Shown piece after piece: positions 35,818 to 44,393 of a stretch of 64,000 nucleotides of DNA. A program made the position numbers and the translations under genes. Numbering within the stretch: the first letter of the stretch is position 1; each line of letters opens with the position of its first letter. This DNA comes from JBMFVE01 sp049966155 (GTDB taxonomy: Bacteria > Bacteroidota > Ignavibacteria > Kryptoniales > JAKASW01), in assembly GCA_049966155.1 (NCBI GenBank), contig JBMFVE010000008.1, forward strand, positions 1 to 64,000. The letters run 5' to 3'. The notes under the pieces were generated by a model, which had not been told where the DNA came from, searched no databases, and was given only the letters and a program-made list of their open reading frames with translations.

Positions 35818-37125
35818 TTATTCGTCCTTTGGTTCATTTTCAGGTTCTTCTTCAAATTCCTTCTGCATCATGTCCTTTATTTTTGAAATCTCTGCCAATT
35901 CCAGACCAACATCTTCCTTTACTTCTTCATCTGTTGCATCAAGGACGTTACGAGCCGTAAGGTAACCGGCATCGAGGAACTTGTTGAGCAGTTCCTCTCC
36001 AAGTTCTTCCTTGAATTCTACAAGCTCTATATCATACTGCTCAGCTTCAGCTTTCTCTTCAGCAGCTCTTTTTTCTTCTGCAGTGGGACCTTCTCTCATT
36101 AAATCTATCTCAAACCCGGTAAGCTTTGCAGCAAGCTTCACGTTGATGCCTTCTCTCCCTATTGCAACTGATTCCTGGTTGGTATCGACCCAGACCTGTG
36201 CTTTGCGATTTAGAAGATCAACTTCAACCTTTTTCACCTTTGCAGGTGTCAGCGATCTCTCAATAAACTGAGCCGGATCTTCCGAGTACATCAACACATC
36301 TATATTTTCATTGTTTAGTTCTCTGACAATAGAATGAATCCTCACGCCCTTCATTCCAACGCAGGCACCAACTGCATCAATGCGAGAATCATTTGATATA
36401 ACAGCAACTTTTGCTCTCTTTCCCGGATCACGAGCTATTGCTTTTATTTCAACTACTCCATCAAAAATTTCAGGAATCTCCATCTCAAAAAGCTTCTTGA
36501 GAAACATCGGGTCTGAACGAGATATAATTACCTGCGGGCCTGATGTTCCCCTCCTGACCTCTTTAACTACAGCACGAATAGTGGCATTTTTTCTATAGTG
36601 CTCGTTTGGAATTTGCTCTGTCCTCGGAAGAAATAACTCTCTTTTATTGTGATTTACAAGAATAAAATCTCTCTTTACCTGATATATCTCACCGACCACA
36701 ATTTCGCCTATCATCTTACTGTACTCATCATAAACGACATTTTTTTCATACTCATGAAGCCTCTGCAAAAAAGCCTGCCTGGCATAAACTACCAGACGGC
36801 GGCCCAAATCTTCAGGCGAAATCTCTTCTGGAAAGTCATCCCCCAATTCAACTTCAGCTTCTGGATCAATTTGGCGAACTCGATCCAGTGATATTTCAGT
36901 TGCCGGGTCATGAACTTCATCCACAACTTTCTTTGTCATATATATTTCAATATCGCCACGATCAACATTTGCAACTATATCCGCTTCAGCACTTTCCCCA
37001 AACTTCTTTTTTACTATACCGAGAAAAACCTCTTCAAGTATTTCCGAAACAACTTCCTTGTCGATGCCCTTTTCCTTGGCAATTTCCGCAGCAGCGGAAA
37101 TTATTTCGTTCTTTTCGGTCTTCAT
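35818..37125 (-). CDS. nusA: Transcription termination/antitermination protein NusA
   Basis: 435 aa. N-terminal RNAP-binding domain (KEKGIDKEVVSEILEEVF), S1 domain (GEIVVGEIYQVKRDFILVNH), two KH domains (VGACVGMKGVRIHSIVREL and VAIGREGINVKLAAKLTG), then an acidic C-terminal stretch with one helix-hairpin region (FLDAGYLTARNVLDATDEEV). It is shorter than E. coli NusA (495 aa), which has two C-terminal acidic repeats. It follows rimP by 12 bases; the leader terminator ahead of rimP may be under its own control. Confidence 0.96.
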   Translation of the reverse strand: MKTEKNEIISAAAEIAKEKGIDKEVVSEILEEVFLGIVKKKFGESAEADIVANVDRGDIEIYMTKKVVDEVHDPATEISLDRVRQIDPEAEVELGDDFPEEISPEDLGRRLVVYARQAFLQRLHEYEKNVVYDEYSKMIGEIVVGEIYQVKRDFILVNHNKRELFLPRTEQIPNEHYRKNATIRAVVKEVRRGTSGPQVIISRSDPMFLKKLFEMEIPEIFDGVVEIKAIARDPGKRAKVAVISNDSRIDAVGACVGMKGVRIHSIVRELNNENIDVLMYSEDPAQFIERSLTPAKVKKVEVDLLNRKAQVWVDTNQESVAIGREGINVKLAAKLTGFEIDLMREGPTAEEKRAAEEKAEAEQYDIELVEFKEELGEELLNKFLDAGYLTARNVLDATDEEVKEDVGLELAEISKIKDMMQKEFEEEPENEPKDE

Positions 37126-37137
37126 TTAATCCTCCTG

Positions 37138-37596
37138 TCACCATCTGATTTTTACTTTTGCATAAATAATATCATCGTATCTTATCTTCATAAGTTGCTT
37201 ACCATCATCAATTCCTATTTCATCTTCATCTGCTATAACAAGGGTTCCTTCCACATTTTGCACCAAATCCCCGATTCGATACCTGACTTCAAGAAGCTGT
37301 CCAATATTTCTCCGGTACTGGCGCTTTACCTTTATTACCGAGCCGACTCCGGGCGATGAGACCTCCAGACGGTAATTGTCTTTCAAAAAACTGACCCCTG
37401 TCAGAACCTGCTGGACATCCCGGCTAATTTCGGCGCACTTATCAATTGTGATTCCTGTGTCTGTCTCACAAAATACCTGCACAAGATCTCTTTTCCCTTC
37501 ACTTTTCAGTGCAAGGTCAACAAGATACGCGCCATTTTCGGCAGCAATGCGCTCAACCATCTCTTTGAGCTGCTCTATTTTTTCGCTTTTGTCCAT
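37138..37596 (-). CDS. rimP: Ribosome maturation factor RimP
   Basis: 152 aa, family length. The N-terminal block with DLALKSEGKRDLVQVFCETD and TIDKCAEISRDV, then LEVSSPGVGSVIK, matches RimP (a 30S maturation factor), followed by the SH3-like C-terminal domain (IADEDEIGIDDG). ATG preceded by AGAGGA, placed directly after a terminator-like hairpin with its T-run. First gene of the conserved rimP-nusA-infB cluster. Confidence 0.94.
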   Translation of the reverse strand: MDKSEKIEQLKEMVERIAAENGAYLVDLALKSEGKRDLVQVFCETDTGITIDKCAEISRDVQQVLTGVSFLKDNYRLEVSSPGVGSVIKVKRQYRRNIGQLLEVRYRIGDLVQNVEGTLVIADEDEIGIDDGKQLMKIRYDDIIYAKVKIRW

Positions 37597-37602
37597 GTCC
37601 TC

Positions 37603-37631
37603 TAAAAAAAATAGCCCAGAAAATCCGGGCT
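37603..37631 (-). terminator. Rho-independent terminator immediately upstream of rimP (leader attenuator)
   Basis: On the minus strand, AGCCCGGA-TTT-TCTGGGCT (8-base stem with one G-T pair) is followed by ATTTTTTTT, a textbook intrinsic terminator. The rimP Shine-Dalgarno starts just after the T-run and the ATG is 7 bases beyond 37603. It lies about 15 bases after the predicted transcription start, so it would stop transcription before the operon unless it is bypassed. Confidence 0.75.
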
Positions 37632-37652
37632 AGTAGTCCAGGTTCAATGGAA

Positions 37653-37681
37653 AATATAGCTAATTCGAACCACTTTTTCAA
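37653..37681 (-). promoter_or_regulatory. Sigma70-type promoter of the rimP-nusA-infB operon
   Basis: Minus strand: -35 TTGAAA (37676-37681), exactly 17 bases, then -10 TATATT (37653-37658). Predicted start near 37646. It drives rimP and the downstream translation genes through the adjacent terminator. Confidence 0.65.
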
Positions 37682-37726
37682 ATCCAAAAACTTCTTAAGC
37701 AGGCTATCTCTCTCCTGATGATTTCT

Positions 37727-37751
37727 CCATAAGTTATTGAAATAACTATGG
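37727..37751. repeat. Stable hairpin between the coiled-coil receiver gene and the rimP promoter
   Basis: CCATAAGTTATT and AATAACTATGG pair over 11 bases with a single bulge. It lies 77 bases beyond the stop of the upstream gene (37828) on the minus strand and lacks a T-run. It may be a 3'-end stabilising structure of that gene. Confidence 0.35.
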
Positions 37752-37827
37752 GTTAAATACTATTGTTGAAAACCTTGAAAAGCTACCTGACCAGCTAAAT
37801 CCGTTTCTCCACCAAAAGCCTGTCCTC

Positions 37828-39897
37828 TTATATTTTGTCGCTATCCGCAAGCATTCTGTATTTCTTAAGCTTTCCTTCAACCACAGCAAGCAATAGTTCC
37901 GGTTCCACAGGCTTAACAAGATAGTCGTCCACTCCAAGCTGAACCCCTGTCCTGACAAAAACCCCTTCCTGAAGTCCGCTCATCAAAATGAACGGCAGTT
38001 TTCGCATGTCCGGCCTTTCCTGCACTTTCTGGTAAAAAGTAAAACCATCTACTTCATGACCTGTAAACATTATATCCGATATTATCAAATCAATTCGATT
38101 TGAATTGATTATCTCCATTGCTTTATCTGGTGCTGTTGTGGTAACTACACTGTAACTGGCTCTTTCCAGGATTGGACGGATTGTAGCCAGGAAATCAACA
38201 TCATCATCAACCACAAGTATCGTGGCTTTCCTGACCGCCTCTTGAAATGCGGACAAGATATACGGCTCCAGCCTGGCTGATTCATCAGGAGTTATGTCAA
38301 ATTTTAACTTGAGCTCTTTAAGCATCTCAGTATCATCAGGTTTGATAGTCCCTTTCCTTATGCCGTCTTCCACAAACTTAACATAGACCTCAAGTCTAAC
38401 CTCAGTTTCTGTCTCAATATGTTCTTCAAAGGACAAACCAAGCAGTTCCCTTATTTGCATAAGCTCTCTTGCAACTTCAACGGTAATTGGTGGATTCAGC
38501 CAGGCTTCTTTTAATCTCTGTCTGTATGTCATATATCTCTCAGCTCGTGATTCAGGTAGTTTTATGCGAAGCAATCTTAGCTTATCTTCAAATCTTTTTT
38601 GAAGGCGGGCAGATTCTTTTGCTATCTTTTCTTCAACCTCCTTTTCAATTTCATGCCGTATTGTCAGTCTTACATCTTCCAGCTTTTTCTTCTCAGAACT
38701 AATTAATTGAATCTTTTCATTCTCGAATAGAGATTCAACTGCCCTTATTTTCTCCTCCATTTCCTTTTCCAGACGCCTGCGTTCAGAGGCTAATTCTTCA
38801 TCAAATTTCCTTTTGTATTTTTCTTCCAGTTCCTCCTCAAGTTCCCTGCGTTTAAGTCTGTATTTATTTTCTTCTTCAATACGTATCTCAGACAATCTCC
38901 TTTCAAGCTCCTTATCAGCCTCTGCCTTTAAGGTTGCAAAATTCTTTCTAAAGCTTTCTTCAATTTCAGTTTGCTTTTGTTCGAACTCGAGCTCCACTTT
39001 TTCTCGCTCCTGATTCAAGCGAGTCTCAAATTCATTTTCCAATCTTAACCTGATAGCCTCTTCAAGTTTCTGCCGGTCTTCCTTTTCCTCCACTGTGGAT
39101 AATGAATTAATTTTATCAAGCTCTGCTTTCAGGCGATTTTCAAAGTCTAATGCGATCCTCTTTTGAAAGAGCTCAATTGTTTCATTTTGATTCCTGATTA
39201 TAGACTCTCTCTCCGCTTCAAAATTTAATTGGAGCTCTTCAATTGCTTTTGAATACTTTAATTCAGCTTCTCTCCTTGCCTGTTCTTCAGCCTCATGTCG
39301 CTCTTTCTCAATTTGCAACCTATAATTTGCTTCAACCCTGTCCAGTTCTTCAACCAGTTTTTTTCTGTATTCCGCTTCAAGTTTTACTCTGTATTGATTT
39401 TTTTCTTCCTCAAGCTGGGCCATCAATGCAGTTCGCTCAGATTCCTGCCACTGCTGACCCCTTTTAAGAGCATCGTTAAGGCGCTGCTCGGCTCTCCGGA
39501 TCTCAGCTGCGTATTTCCTGCTGTATTCCTGTTCCAGTTCACGACGTATCTTCTCGCGAAGCAATTCAAGGTTTGTATTTTCCTGACCAATGCTGCTTCC
39601 AGCGTCCATCCGGGTGCCAACAGTAGATTCCGTTAATTCATCAGCCCCTGGATATTTCTCTTTTTCTTTGCCCTTTAATTTCTCTTTTTCAAGCGCTGCC
39701 ATCCGTTCTTCTAGCGCCAATGCGTAAACATTGCCTGGCTCTATTTCTCGAACCTTTTCAAGTTCCTTCTTTGCTATTTCAAAATTTCCTTCGCGAATAA
39801 ACCTGTCAAGGTTTCGCAGGTGATTCGCAACCCGCTGTCTGACATCTTCCGAAAGCCTGGGTGATTTCTTTCGAGACGAATCTTTCCTGAATATCAT
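37828..39897 (-). CDS. Long coiled-coil protein with C-terminal response-regulator receiver domain
   Basis: 689 aa. Residues about 15-75 look like a single TPR-like helical pair (RNLDRFIREGNFEIAKKELE). Residues about 90-490 are an almost continuous Glu/Lys/Arg-rich coiled coil, and residues about 500-555 a helical linker. The last about 125 residues are a receiver domain: acidic pair in ILVVDDDVDF, phospho-Asp in LIISDIMFTG, Ser in FILMSG, and Lys in DYLVKPV. All key receiver residues are present. No DNA-binding or enzymatic output domain is visible, so the output is probably scaffold assembly or polarity, set through the long rod. No cognate kinase is adjacent. Its own gene has a TPR/CC/REC order I do not recognise as a named family. 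Confidence 0.75.
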   Translation of the reverse strand: MIFRKDSSRKKSPRLSEDVRQRVANHLRNLDRFIREGNFEIAKKELEKVREIEPGNVYALALEERMAALEKEKLKGKEKEKYPGADELTESTVGTRMDAGSSIGQENTNLELLREKIRRELEQEYSRKYAAEIRRAEQRLNDALKRGQQWQESERTALMAQLEEEKNQYRVKLEAEYRKKLVEELDRVEANYRLQIEKERHEAEEQARREAELKYSKAIEELQLNFEAERESIIRNQNETIELFQKRIALDFENRLKAELDKINSLSTVEEKEDRQKLEEAIRLRLENEFETRLNQEREKVELEFEQKQTEIEESFRKNFATLKAEADKELERRLSEIRIEEENKYRLKRRELEEELEEKYKRKFDEELASERRRLEKEMEEKIRAVESLFENEKIQLISSEKKKLEDVRLTIRHEIEKEVEEKIAKESARLQKRFEDKLRLLRIKLPESRAERYMTYRQRLKEAWLNPPITVEVARELMQIRELLGLSFEEHIETETEVRLEVYVKFVEDGIRKGTIKPDDTEMLKELKLKFDITPDESARLEPYILSAFQEAVRKATILVVDDDVDFLATIRPILERASYSVVTTTAPDKAMEIINSNRIDLIISDIMFTGHEVDGFTFYQKVQERPDMRKLPFILMSGLQEGVFVRTGVQLGVDDYLVKPVEPELLLAVVEGKLKKYRMLADSDKI

Positions 39898-39942
39898 ATT
39901 TGGTAACCCTTAATTATTTACAAGTACACCCGTAGACCCAAG

Positions 39943-40030
39943 CGGAGAGGGAGGGATTCGAACCCTCGATCCCGCTAAGCAGGATTCCGGTTTTCGAGAC
40001 CGGCCGATTCAACCACTCTCGCACCTCTCC
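39943..40030 (-). tRNA. tRNA-Ser (CGA)
   Basis: 88-base class II tRNA. Acceptor stem GGAGAGG/CCTCTCC, T arm GAGGG-TTCGAAT-CCCTC, a long variable arm typical of serine, anticodon stem CCGGT/ACCGG with loop CTCGAAA giving anticodon CGA. Discriminator G; CCA is not encoded. It is transcribed away from the siroheme operon. Confidence 0.95.
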
Positions 40031-40165
40031 AAATTATGCTAAAATTTAACATGCTCTTCTTTCCCCATCAAGAAAATAAGTTGCACTTCTTTATCAACAC
40101 CAAGAATACAGAACTTTACATCGCCTTTGTTTCATTCAAATTGAAGAAAGAGTTTAAGGGGAGAG

Positions 40166-40861
40166 TTGCATGTGAAACGCGATCAACGGCAAAAGTATTT
40201 TCCTGTTTTAATAAATATGAGAGAGTTCCCCTGTCTCGTAATTGGTGGCGGCAAAGTTGCCCTGAGAAAAGTGTCGGATCTTCTCAGGTATCAGGCGAAA
40301 ATCACAATCGTATCACCCCAATTATCCAGACAATTACTTAAAATAGCTGCCAGAAACAAAATCACTGTCATCAAAAAAATATATTCGAGCAAATACCTTA
40401 AAAACTATAAAATGGTGTTTTGCACTACAAACAATCCGGAAACAAATAAACTTGTACAAATGGACTGCAGAAGAAAAGGGATTTTGCTAAATACTGCCGA
40501 TCAGCCGTCGATGTGCGATTTTATTTTACCGGCAAATTTGATCAGGGGGGATCTCATAATATCAACTTCATCTCAGGGAAAAGCACCTTTCTATTCAAAG
40601 TATGTAAGAGACAAGTTAAAGACCTTTGTTCCTCCGTACACGAAGCAAATTATTGAACTGGCTGCGGATTTTAGAAAGCAGCTACTCGCAAACAGCCATT
40701 CCATATCCACATCTGTCAGGAAGAAAGCATACAGGGAGTTCCTTTCGACCAATTGGGAGGATCTTTTAGCAACCAGAGGGAAAAGAGCGACATATGAACA
40801 TATGAGGGGGATTTTAAAGAAACTGGAAAAAAACAAAATGGCCAGAAGCTATGAGCAGTAG
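40166..40861 (+). CDS. Precorrin-2 dehydrogenase / sirohydrochlorin ferrochelatase (Met8-like)
   Basis: 231 aa. Opens KYFPVLINMREFPCLVIGGG, the NAD-binding Rossmann motif of the CysG N-terminal/Met8 family, then VALRKVSDLL. NTADQPSMCDFILPANLIRG followed by LIISTSSQGKAP is the dimerisation/catalytic block. It oxidises precorrin-2 to sirohydrochlorin and, in bifunctional members, inserts Fe to give siroheme. Start ATG has GGGGAG upstream. The last 11 bases overlap the next gene. With cobA two genes downstream it makes a two-gene siroheme pathway, needed by dissimilatory sulfite reductase. Confidence 0.88.
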   Translation: MHVKRDQRQKYFPVLINMREFPCLVIGGGKVALRKVSDLLRYQAKITIVSPQLSRQLLKIAARNKITVIKKIYSSKYLKNYKMVFCTTNNPETNKLVQMDCRRKGILLNTADQPSMCDFILPANLIRGDLIISTSSQGKAPFYSKYVRDKLKTFVPPYTKQIIELAADFRKQLLANSHSISTSVRKKAYREFLSTNWEDLLATRGKRATYEHMRGILKKLEKNKMARSYEQ

Positions 40862-41438
40862 CGAGCAATCCTTTAAAAGAAAATTAATTTTATCTTTTTC
40901 CATAATGACCGCACTGATTATTTGCAGCGGTATAATTGGCTGGGTGATTACTGCTGAAATAGAAAAAACCAACTCCGTAATAAATAGCATGCACCTTCTT
41001 AAAGAAGCAGAACTCCAGCTGCGGAAAGAAGAAAAGAACTTTTTAATTAGGGGATATTCGACAGCTACTTTTAATCAGTGGCAAAAAGCAAAGGAGGATT
41101 TTTACCATATACTTGGAAAGCTCGAAGGTATGAATGCCCTGACTGCTGACGAAATTAAAGGGTTTGATTCAACCAATTCAGCATTGGCAAATATATACAA
41201 AAACTTTTTTGACGACGTAAGGTCAGGAAAGTTGACCGGCGATCAGATAACAAAATACGATAAAGAATTCAAGGAGTATGGAAGTGCGTCTCTGCAATTG
41301 ATAAATAACAGCCTCAATCGCAATCAGGCAATCCTGGGTAAACTTGAACTGAGATCCAACATTTTAATTGTATTATTTACAATTGCTTTTGCAGCGATAG
41401 CTTCCAGCCTTGTAATAAGCGTATTGAGGAATTTATGA
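40851..41438 (+). CDS. Outputless membrane sensor-type protein (4-helix-bundle domain)
   Basis: 195 aa. Two TM helices (residues about 11-33 and 170-192) flank a helical periplasmic domain with KEAELQLRKEEKNFLIRGYS, the signature of chemoreceptor/kinase HBM or 4HB_MCP-type ligand-binding domains. There is no HAMP, kinase or MCP signalling domain after TM2; the protein ends six residues later. It overlaps the preceding siroheme gene by 11 bases and its stop overlaps the cobA start (ATGA). It is therefore a translationally coupled part of the siroheme operon. Role unknown; perhaps it signals through a partner kinase such as that at 45792. Confidence 0.75.
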   Translation: MSSSEQSFKRKLILSFSIMTALIICSGIIGWVITAEIEKTNSVINSMHLLKEAELQLRKEEKNFLIRGYSTATFNQWQKAKEDFYHILGKLEGMNALTADEIKGFDSTNSALANIYKNFFDDVRSGKLTGDQITKYDKEFKEYGSASLQLINNSLNRNQAILGKLELRSNILIVLFTIAFAAIASSLVISVLRNL

Positions 41439-42247
41439 GCAAATATTGTAAAAAAGGAAAAGTTTACATTGTAGGTGCGGGACCGGGCGACCCCGGTCTT
41501 ATCACAGTAGCAGGCTTGCAAAAGTTAAAGCAAGCTGATGTCGTTGTGTACGACAGGCTTGTAAACACCGACCTTTTAAGATACTGCAAAAAAAACTGTG
41601 AGAAAATTTTTGCAGGAAAGGAAAGCGGCTACCACACCATAGAGCAGGAACAAATTACCGAAATTTTGATAGCCAGGGCAGCTCTTGGGATGACGGTTGT
41701 ACGTCTAAAAGGCGGAAATCCGTTTGTCTTTGGACGTGGCTCCGAAGAAGCAATCGCCTTAAAAAAAGCAGGAATTGAGTTTGAGATAATACCTGGAATT
41801 ACATCAGGGTTATCGGCACCAATTTATTCCGGGATACCCATAACCCACAGGGGACTCATAACTCAGTGCGTACTGGTCACAGGACACGAATCCCCGGATA
41901 AATCGAGGCCACAGGTGGAATGGGACAAATTAGCCAATATGAGGAATACCACGATAATTATATATATGGGTGCTTCAAAGATTGAAACAATTTGCCAGAA
42001 GCTAATTAAAAATGGTATGTCACCGTCAACACCAGCAGCTGTAATTGAAAACGGCACGCTGAAAAATCAGCGATGTATTACTGCACGACTCGATTGCATT
42101 GCCCGTGAATCCATGTCCAGAGGGTTCCATGCACCGGCTATCATCATCATTAGCCCAACTGTCGAAATGCGAGATCTGATGTCATGGTACGAAGAGAAAT
42201 TGCCACTTGAAAAAAGAATTGCCCTTACTGAGGATGAGCATATTTGA
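41435..42247 (+). CDS. cobA: Uroporphyrinogen-III C-methyltransferase (SUMT)
   Basis: 270 aa, family length. VYIVGAGPGDPGLITVAGL, DVVVYDRLV, VVRLKGGNPFVFGRGSEE, and the PGITSGLSAPIYSGIPITHRG block (key pieces listed separately to keep them short) are diagnostic of SUMT. Uses two SAM to make precorrin-2 from uroporphyrinogen III, the entry to siroheme and cobalamin. The start overlaps the stop of the sensor-domain gene; the end overlaps the first TauE gene by 14 bases, so the whole set is co-translated. Confidence 0.95.
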   Translation: MSKYCKKGKVYIVGAGPGDPGLITVAGLQKLKQADVVVYDRLVNTDLLRYCKKNCEKIFAGKESGYHTIEQEQITEILIARAALGMTVVRLKGGNPFVFGRGSEEAIALKKAGIEFEIIPGITSGLSAPIYSGIPITHRGLITQCVLVTGHESPDKSRPQVEWDKLANMRNTTIIIYMGASKIETICQKLIKNGMSPSTPAAVIENGTLKNQRCITARLDCIARESMSRGFHAPAIIIISPTVEMRDLMSWYEEKLPLEKRIALTEDEHI

Positions 42248-43259
42248 CGTTTACCTGCCGGTAGCAGGAATCCATTTCAACATCCTGTTACTTGTTTTAA
42301 TTGGTTTTTGCGTTGGTGTCCTTGGCGGTTTTTTTGGGGTGGGCGGAGGATGGATGATAACGCCTGCTCTGAACATCTTTGGTTTCCATATGGCTTTTGC
42401 AATTGGGACACCTCTGGCAAACATATTTGGACAATCAATAGGCGCTGTAAGGAAACACCATAAAATGGGAAATATTGACTGGAAGCTCGGGCTTCTGTCA
42501 ATCATAAGCTCAGTTGTAGGTGTCGAAATTGGCTCGCGCCTCATTATTACACTTGAAAAAATTGGTGATGTGGGTATCGTGGTACGTTGGTGCTATGTTA
42601 TACTTCTTTCCACACTCGGAGTGTACATGCTTTACGATTACTTTGTTCTCCACCCATCGTTGTTAAAACAAAATAATGGTGATCATATATCAGCAGGTCG
42701 AACGAGAATTTCGGAAGTACTCCTTAAGATAAACATCCCCCCGATGATTTCCCTTCCTGCATCAGGTATAGAATCTGTTTCTCTATGGGTTATCCTGATT
42801 GTCTTTCTGTTAACAGGGTTCATATCCGGGTTCATGGGCGTCGGTGGCGGATTTATAATACTCCCTGTCCTCGTTTACCTTGTTGGTTTGCCAACAACAA
42901 TTGCAGTTGGCACAAGCCTGGTAACTGTTTTGTTTACAGCAGGCTACGGCTGTTTTACATATGGATTAAAGGGACGCGTTGAGTTAATTGCCGCTTTCAT
43001 TATGCTAATTGGCGCATCTGTAGGGGCTCAAATTGGTGCAACGGCAATCAAATTTATAAGAGGATATGGGATAAGACTTCTTTTTGCCATAATGGTGATA
43101 TTAGCAAGCCTTTCAGTACTTGCTGAGCAGTTTTACAAGATGGCAGGTAAGCCTGCAATGCAGACATTTGCAGGAATTGTGCTGATGGGGACAGCTTTTA
43201 TAATGACATTTATAATTATTGGAAAGATAATAATTGAATCAAGAAAAGAAATGAAATGA
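42234..43259 (+). CDS. TauE/SafE family sulfite/organosulfonate exporter, copy 1
   Basis: 341 aa. The start is set at ATG 42234 because MSIFDVYLPVAGIHFNIL aligns with the starts of copies 2 and 3; a longer frame exists. Two inverted halves each carry the GVGGG signature (GVLGGFFGVGGGW and GFMGVGGGFIILP), eight or nine TM helices. TauE/SafE proteins move sulfite, sulfoacetate, taurine-derived anions or other small organic acids. The start overlaps the cobA end. Location in a siroheme/sulfur operon favours sulfite or a related sulfur anion. Confidence 0.88.
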   Translation: MSIFDVYLPVAGIHFNILLLVLIGFCVGVLGGFFGVGGGWMITPALNIFGFHMAFAIGTPLANIFGQSIGAVRKHHKMGNIDWKLGLLSIISSVVGVEIGSRLIITLEKIGDVGIVVRWCYVILLSTLGVYMLYDYFVLHPSLLKQNNGDHISAGRTRISEVLLKINIPPMISLPASGIESVSLWVILIVFLLTGFISGFMGVGGGFIILPVLVYLVGLPTTIAVGTSLVTVLFTAGYGCFTYGLKGRVELIAAFIMLIGASVGAQIGATAIKFIRGYGIRLLFAIMVILASLSVLAEQFYKMAGKPAMQTFAGIVLMGTAFIMTFIIIGKIIIESRKEMK

Positions 43260-43313
43260 TAGGTATCCCATTCTGTTTAGTACCAGAGAATACAAAAGTA
43301 GCAGTAATAAAGC

Positions 43314-44393
43314 ATGAGCCAGTTTAATATTGATTTGCCAGTTGCTGGCATACACTTTAATCTGTTTCTCCTGATTGCTATAGGTTTTTGTGTCGGGGTA
43401 CTTGGAGGATTTTTTGGCGTTGGCGGAGGCTGGATTGTAACCCCTGCTCTAAACATCTTTGGATTTCATATGGCATTTGCAATTGGAACAGATCTTGCAA
43501 ACATATTTGGCCAGTCGATTGGAGCGGTGCGGAAACATCAAAAAATGGGAAACATTGATTGGAAATTGGGCTTAATATCAATTTCAACTTCAGTGGTTGG
43601 ACTTGAAATTGGTTCGGAAGTGATCATCTCATTAGAAAGGGCAGGTGATGTTGGCATAATTGTCAGATGGTGCTACATGTTTCTTCTCACTTTTTTAGGC
43701 TGTTATATGCTTTATGACTATTTTGCAGCTAATAACCGGCAGCAGACAGAAGAGATTTCAGGAAAAAGGAAGGACAATCAAAGGAGGGGTTTTGCTTACG
43801 AACTTCACAGGATTACCCTCCCTCCTGTAATTTCCCTTCCCGTTTCAGGGATTGAGAAGGTTTCTTTGTGGCCAATTCTTCTGATATTCCTTTTTACTGG
43901 ATTTCTATCCGGGTTTATGGGAGTCGGAGGCGGATTTATTATTATGCCGGCTCTCGTTTACCTCATAGGTCTTCCCACCGCAGTAGCAGTTGGCACAAGC
44001 CTCATAACTGTGCTCTTCAGTGCGGCATATGGATGCTTCACTTATGCGCTAAAAGGACGCGTGGAACTCTTTGCAGCCTTTGTTATGCTCATTGGTGCTT
44101 CAATTGGAGCACAAATTGGAGCTACTGCAGTTAGATATATAAAAGGATATGGGATAAGGCTCCTTTTTGCAATTATGATAATTTTTGCCGCTTTTTCAGT
44201 TGGCACTGAACAGTTTTATAAAATTACAGGCAAACTTTTTTTCCAATCTCTTGCTGGAATCATCCTGATGGCAACCGCACTCTCAATGTCGGCTGTGATA
44301 ATTACCAAGCTTCTAATTGAGTCAAAAAAAGAGAAAAGGATTAAGAGAGAAAACCTGGAACTACTATCGGGAAAAGAAAATGAACATATTTAA
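43314..44393 (+). CDS. TauE/SafE family exporter, copy 2
   Basis: 359 aa, closely similar to copies 1 and 3 (shared VGVLGGFFGVGGGW and GFHMAFAIGT with NIFGQSIGAV). It differs most in the central loop and the charged C-terminal tail. In the VGTSLITV stretch it keeps Ser as copy 1 does, while copy 3 has Asp. Its end overlaps copy 3 by 14 bases, so the two are coupled. RBS ahead of the ATG is weak. Confidence 0.88.
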   Translation: MSQFNIDLPVAGIHFNLFLLIAIGFCVGVLGGFFGVGGGWIVTPALNIFGFHMAFAIGTDLANIFGQSIGAVRKHQKMGNIDWKLGLISISTSVVGLEIGSEVIISLERAGDVGIIVRWCYMFLLTFLGCYMLYDYFAANNRQQTEEISGKRKDNQRRGFAYELHRITLPPVISLPVSGIEKVSLWPILLIFLFTGFLSGFMGVGGGFIIMPALVYLIGLPTAVAVGTSLITVLFSAAYGCFTYALKGRVELFAAFVMLIGASIGAQIGATAVRYIKGYGIRLLFAIMIIFAAFSVGTEQFYKITGKLFFQSLAGIILMATALSMSAVIITKLLIESKKEKRIKRENLELLSGKENEHI

